Origin: DASXVU01 sp963732855
GTDB taxonomy: Archaea; Thermoplasmatota; Thermoplasmata; Methanomassiliicoccales; UBA472
Length of the DNA: 64,000 nucleotides
Direction of reading: 5' to 3'
Assembly (NCBI GenBank): GCA_963732855.1
Contig: CAVTBB010000005.1
Coordinates: 124,001-188,000, forward strand
Below the pieces are notes generated by a model. It was not told the origin of the DNA. It ran no database searches and saw only the letters and a list, made by a program, of their open reading frames with translations. The translations under genes and the position numbers were made by a program. Positions 60,854-64,000 of the stretch are shown in pieces; the stretch's first letter is position 1; each line of letters starts with the position of its first letter.

Positions 60854-63478
60854 ATGGCACAATACGAGGCGGTACCGACAGAGAGGAAATGGCAGTCGAA
60901 ATGGAAGGAGTGGGAGATCTACAAGTTCGACCAGGACTCCGACGCTCCGGTCTATTCCATCGACAACCCGCCGCGGTACGCGTCCGGTTCGCTGCACCTG
61001 GGGCATGCCACCGGTTATTCGCTCATCGATTTCACCGCCCGGTACCACCGGATGAGAGGTTACAACGTCATGTTCCCGCTTTGTTTCGACGTCAACGGGA
61101 CTCCGGTCGAAGTGAAGGTGGAGAAGAAGTACGGTATTACGAAGTTGACGAAACCGCGTCAGGAGTACATCAAGCTGTGCGAGGAATACGCCAACACCTT
61201 CATCGACGAGATGACCAAGCAGTTCGAGATACTCGGCGAGTCGATGGACCCCAGCGTCTACTATCAGACCGACGCTCCTTACTACCGCCGTATAACGCAG
61301 ATCTCGTTCCTGCATATGCTGAAGAAGGGATTGGCGTACAAAGGCAAGTACCCGGTCAACTGGTGCCCGCGCTGCATCACGGCGTTGGCCGATGCCGAGG
61401 TCGAGTACCAGGAAGGCGTGACCAACCTCAACTACATCAAGTTCAAGGTGGCTGGCTCGGACGAGCACATCGTGATAGCGACGACGAGACCGGAGCTCAT
61501 CTGCACCTGCCAGACGATAGCGGTCCATCCGAAGGATGCCAGCCTAGCTCATCTGGTCGGCAAGGAGATCGAGACACCGATATTCAACAAGAAGGTCAAG
61601 ATCATCGCCGACGACAAGGTCGATCCGAAATTTGGTTCAGGCATCGTCATGATCTGCACCATCGGCGACAAGACTGACCTGGAATGGGTGATGAAGTACA
61701 AACTGCCGCTGGACAAGGGGATCGACGAGCAGGGCAAGATGACCGAGCTGGCCGGCCCATTCACCGGCATGAAGGTGAAGGAAGCCCGGGCCGCCGCCAT
61801 CGAACTGCTGAAGAAGGATGGACTCATAATAAAGCAGGAGGTGCAGCCGCAGAACGTCTCGGTGTGCTGGAGATGCCACGAGACGATCGAGTACCTGCAG
61901 GTGGAGCAATGGTTCGTCAAGATCATGGACTTCAAGAAGGAGGTCATGGAGAAGGCGGACGAGATACAGTGGTTCCCCGAGTTCATGAAGGTGCGGCTGC
62001 GGGACTGGGTCGAATCGCTGCAATGGGACTGGGTCATTTCCCGTCAGCGATATTTCGCTACGCCCATACCGGTCTGGGAGTGCGATTCGTGCAAGCACGT
62101 GGTGGCGGCGGAGGAGAAGGACTGCTACATCGATCCGACGGTCACGCCCGCTCCGTTCGACAAGTGCCCCAAGTGCGGCACCGGAAAGCTCGTGGGCTGC
62201 CCGGACGTGTTCGATACCTGGATGGATTCGTCCGTCTCACCGCTCTACAACACCTTCTGGAAGAGGGACGAGGCCAAGTTCAAAAAGTTGTATCCGATGT
62301 CCGTGCGGACGCAGTCGCACGACATCATCCGGACGTGGGCGTTCTACACTATACTGCGTGAGTATCTCATCACCGGGCAGATCCCGTGGAAGGACATCAT
62401 GATCCACGGGTTCATCATGTCGCCGGACGGGACGCCGATGCACACGTCCGCAGGCAACGTCATCGACCCGATGCCGCTGCTGGAGACGTACGGCACGGAC
62501 GCCATGCGGTACTACGCCTGCACCTGCGCCCTCGGCGAAGATAACGCATTCAGGGAGAAGGACGTCATCCACGGCAAGAAGCTTGCGACGAAAATGTGGA
62601 ACCTGGGCAAGTTCGTGGAGATGGTGGTCAAAGAAAAGCCTAAGGAAGAAGGGCTGCACCTGATCGACAAGTGGATATTGTCCAAGTTCTCGAAGATGGT
62701 TCTGGCGACGACGGAATGCTACGACCATTACCTGTTCGACAAGGCGATGAAGGAAGTAGAGCAGTTCGCCTGGCACGAGTTCGCCGATCACTACGTGGAG
62801 ATGGTGAAGTCGAGGGTGAAGGACGATTACGATGAAGGCGTTCGCTACACGCTTTACACCGTCTACCTGGGCATCATCAAGATGATGGCACCCATGATGC
62901 CGCACGTGACCGAGGACGCGTATCAATCCGGATTCGCTTCATTGGACGGAAGCAAGAGCATCCATGTGGCAAAATGGCCGACGGCGGTCCTATCCGATGA
63001 GCAGGCGGAGAAGGACGGTGACCTGATCCGTGACGTGATCGGAGCGATACGTACCTACAAGTCGGAAAGGAAGCTCTCCCTCAACTCGGAGATCGAGATG
63101 GTGGAGATCATCGGGGACGCCTCGGACAAGTTCGTCGGTTCGGAGATGGACATTTCCTCGACAGTAAGAGCGAAGGAGCTAAAACTGGCATCGAAGCTGA
63201 ACCTGGAGGAGAAGGTCATAGCGCTGAAGCCGCTGCTGGCGAAGATCGGGCCAACGTTCAAGCAGAAGGCGAAGGAGGTCACGGACCGCATCAAGGCGCT
63301 GGACACCGAGAAGGACGCTGACGCAGTAGCTAACGGTACCTACGAGTTCGAACTTTCCGACGGAACGAAGGTAACGCTGAGCCGTGAGTTCGTCGACATC
63401 GAGAAGAAGATGACGCTCCAGGGCAAAGCGGTCGACACCGTCCAGGTCGGGGAATTGCTCATCGCCATCCAGCCATGA
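60854..63478 (+). CDS. valS: Valyl-tRNA synthetase with an altered KMSKS loop
   Basis: Charges tRNA-Val. 874 residues. HIGH-type motif SGSLHLGH near 55, valine-type context DVNGTPVEVKVEKKYG, editing domain CP1 with TTRPELICTCQTIAVHP, zinc-like Cys pairs (CWRCHE; CDSCKH and CPKCG), and DVFDTWMDSSVSP. Where class I enzymes have KMSKS it reads PMHTSAGN, so both lysines are lost. C-terminal tail is helical with charged coils. Start at ATG 60854; the frame extends 12 codons upstream. Convergent with the last gene. Confidence 0.93.
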   Translation: MAQYEAVPTERKWQSKWKEWEIYKFDQDSDAPVYSIDNPPRYASGSLHLGHATGYSLIDFTARYHRMRGYNVMFPLCFDVNGTPVEVKVEKKYGITKLTKPRQEYIKLCEEYANTFIDEMTKQFEILGESMDPSVYYQTDAPYYRRITQISFLHMLKKGLAYKGKYPVNWCPRCITALADAEVEYQEGVTNLNYIKFKVAGSDEHIVIATTRPELICTCQTIAVHPKDASLAHLVGKEIETPIFNKKVKIIADDKVDPKFGSGIVMICTIGDKTDLEWVMKYKLPLDKGIDEQGKMTELAGPFTGMKVKEARAAAIELLKKDGLIIKQEVQPQNVSVCWRCHETIEYLQVEQWFVKIMDFKKEVMEKADEIQWFPEFMKVRLRDWVESLQWDWVISRQRYFATPIPVWECDSCKHVVAAEEKDCYIDPTVTPAPFDKCPKCGTGKLVGCPDVFDTWMDSSVSPLYNTFWKRDEAKFKKLYPMSVRTQSHDIIRTWAFYTILREYLITGQIPWKDIMIHGFIMSPDGTPMHTSAGNVIDPMPLLETYGTDAMRYYACTCALGEDNAFREKDVIHGKKLATKMWNLGKFVEMVVKEKPKEEGLHLIDKWILSKFSKMVLATTECYDHYLFDKAMKEVEQFAWHEFADHYVEMVKSRVKDDYDEGVRYTLYTVYLGIIKMMAPMMPHVTEDAYQSGFASLDGSKSIHVAKWPTAVLSDEQAEKDGDLIRDVIGAIRTYKSERKLSLNSEIEMVEIIGDASDKFVGSEMDISSTVRAKELKLASKLNLEEKVIALKPLLAKIGPTFKQKAKEVTDRIKALDTEKDADAVANGTYEFELSDGTKVTLSREFVDIEKKMTLQGKAVDTVQVGELLIAIQP

Positions 63479-63490
63479 AGAAACCAAACC

Positions 63491-63514
63491 GTTTTCCTTT
63501 TCTCTCCTTTTATT
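63491..63514 (+). terminator. Pyrimidine/T-rich terminator after valS
   Basis: A run of T-rich stretches, GTTTTCCTTTTCTCTCC followed by TTTTATT, lies 13-36 bases past the valS stop and just before the end of the convergent gene. Archaeal RNA polymerase ends transcripts at such T-tracts without a hairpin. Confidence 0.55.
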
Positions 63515-63516
63515 GA

Positions 63517-63894
63517 TCATCTCTGTGCGACGATCGCGATGAACCATATCGCGAATGCCGCTCCCAGAAGGATTAGGCCGGATTGAAGGTGGCCGATGAT
63601 AGTGAAACCCGAGAGGAAAGCGAACATCATGCCGATGATGCCTAGCCCGCCGCATACACGATAGCCGCGCCACATCGTCTTGATCGGCTTGATGATCGAG
63701 TCGTGCATCAACCAGACAATGACCAGGAGCGCAAAGATAGCGGCATACTGGACATACTGCTCGGTCTCATTGATAAGTGTGTTAAAAAGAACGCCGCCCG
63801 GGCTGAATCCCAAAGATCCGAAAAGACCGAAGGTGAACATCGAGATTATCGGTTTTACCGAACGATACCGTCTCCTACGTCTAACTATTCCCAT
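63517..63894 (-). CDS. Small hypothetical membrane protein
   Basis: 125 residues with a basic N-terminus (MGIVRRRRRYRSVKP) and about four hydrophobic helices (IISMFTFGLFGSLGF, YAAIFALLVIVWLM, LGIIGMMFAFLSGFTIIG, LILLGAAFAIWFIAIV). No motif identifies a function. It is convergent with valS. The 106 bases after its start to the window end hold only AT-rich, promoter-like sequence. Confidence 0.7.
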   Translation of the reverse strand: MGIVRRRRRYRSVKPIISMFTFGLFGSLGFSPGGVLFNTLINETEQYVQYAAIFALLVIVWLMHDSIIKPIKTMWRGYRVCGGLGIIGMMFAFLSGFTIIGHLQSGLILLGAAFAIWFIAIVAQR

Positions 63895-64000
63895 CCCAAG
63901 ATGAGAATGCGTTTCTCTATTATAAATGGATGAAACGAGCTATATTTTTCTGCGATTTACTTGGCGATGGGTGTGCCAGTTAGCGACAATAAGTTTAAAT

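Noticed and set aside
1..64000. CRISPR array, rRNA genes, complete insertion sequence
   Set aside because: No regularly spaced direct repeats, rRNA-like stretches or transposase with terminal repeats were seen on reading through.

Overview
The window reads as a piece of a methylotrophic methanogen chromosome, most likely Thermoplasmata of the Methanomassiliicoccales type. The evidence is a methanol methyltransferase set (MtaB with two MtaC corrinoid proteins), a CoM methyltransferase of the MtaA/MtbA family beside an MTH865-like protein, an AksA-type homocitrate synthase, archaeal GluRS/GlyRS/ValRS, archaeal TATA boxes, several probably leaderless genes, and an intron-containing archaeal tRNA-Cys. 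The genus is an inference; no rRNA or mcr gene is present.

Layout. 0-10 kb: a truncated Kef-type antiporter, gltX, an iron-uptake pair (a DtxR-FeoA fusion and feoB) divergent from an ArsR-ArsM fusion, then a minus-strand run cysE, cysS and a radical SAM gene. 10-21 kb: a large hybrid sensor kinase, cysK, the methanol cluster mtaC / mtaB-mtaC, an AT-rich gene-poor stretch, an exported beta-propeller protein, a transglutaminase-like protein without the usual cysteine, and tRNA-Cys. 21-27 kb looks like a decaying accessory region: a HEPN-like protein, two gene fragments joined head to head, a toroid-AAA+ ATPase and a frameshifted dihydrofolate reductase. 27-36 kb: aksA, pyrD-pyrK, nifS-iscU, sufS and a three-gene pilin operon. 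37-40 kb: a second sulfur-transfer operon (tusA, dsrE-like, nifS, iscU, DUF59) whose three middle genes carry many frameshifts. 40-53 kb: a biotin carboxylase, small RNA and zinc-ribbon genes, a Cys-rich regulator beside MTH865-mtaA, two tandem fic genes, an ABC exporter and small membrane proteins. 52-64 kb: a ferredoxin reductase with a ferredoxin, stress genes (Usp, CBS), glyS, a CBS-HPF-like fusion, valS and a terminal membrane protein.

How it works together. MtaB moves the methyl group of methanol to the MtaC corrinoid, and an MtaA-family enzyme passes it to coenzyme M. AksA feeds coenzyme B synthesis. Fe-S and sulfur supply is unusually prominent: three cysteine desulfurase genes, two IscU genes, TusA, a DsrE-like protein, DUF59, and the cysteine route (cysE, cysK, cysS, tRNA-Cys), with FeoB for iron. 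The most unusual points are key-residue substitutions (IscU Cys to Asp, NifS Lys to Thr, transglutaminase-like Cys to Ser, ValRS KMSKS), the frameshifted sulfur operon, the head-to-head truncated genes near 22.7 kb, and candidate structured RNAs at 2.84-2.90 kb and 18.90-18.96 kb.
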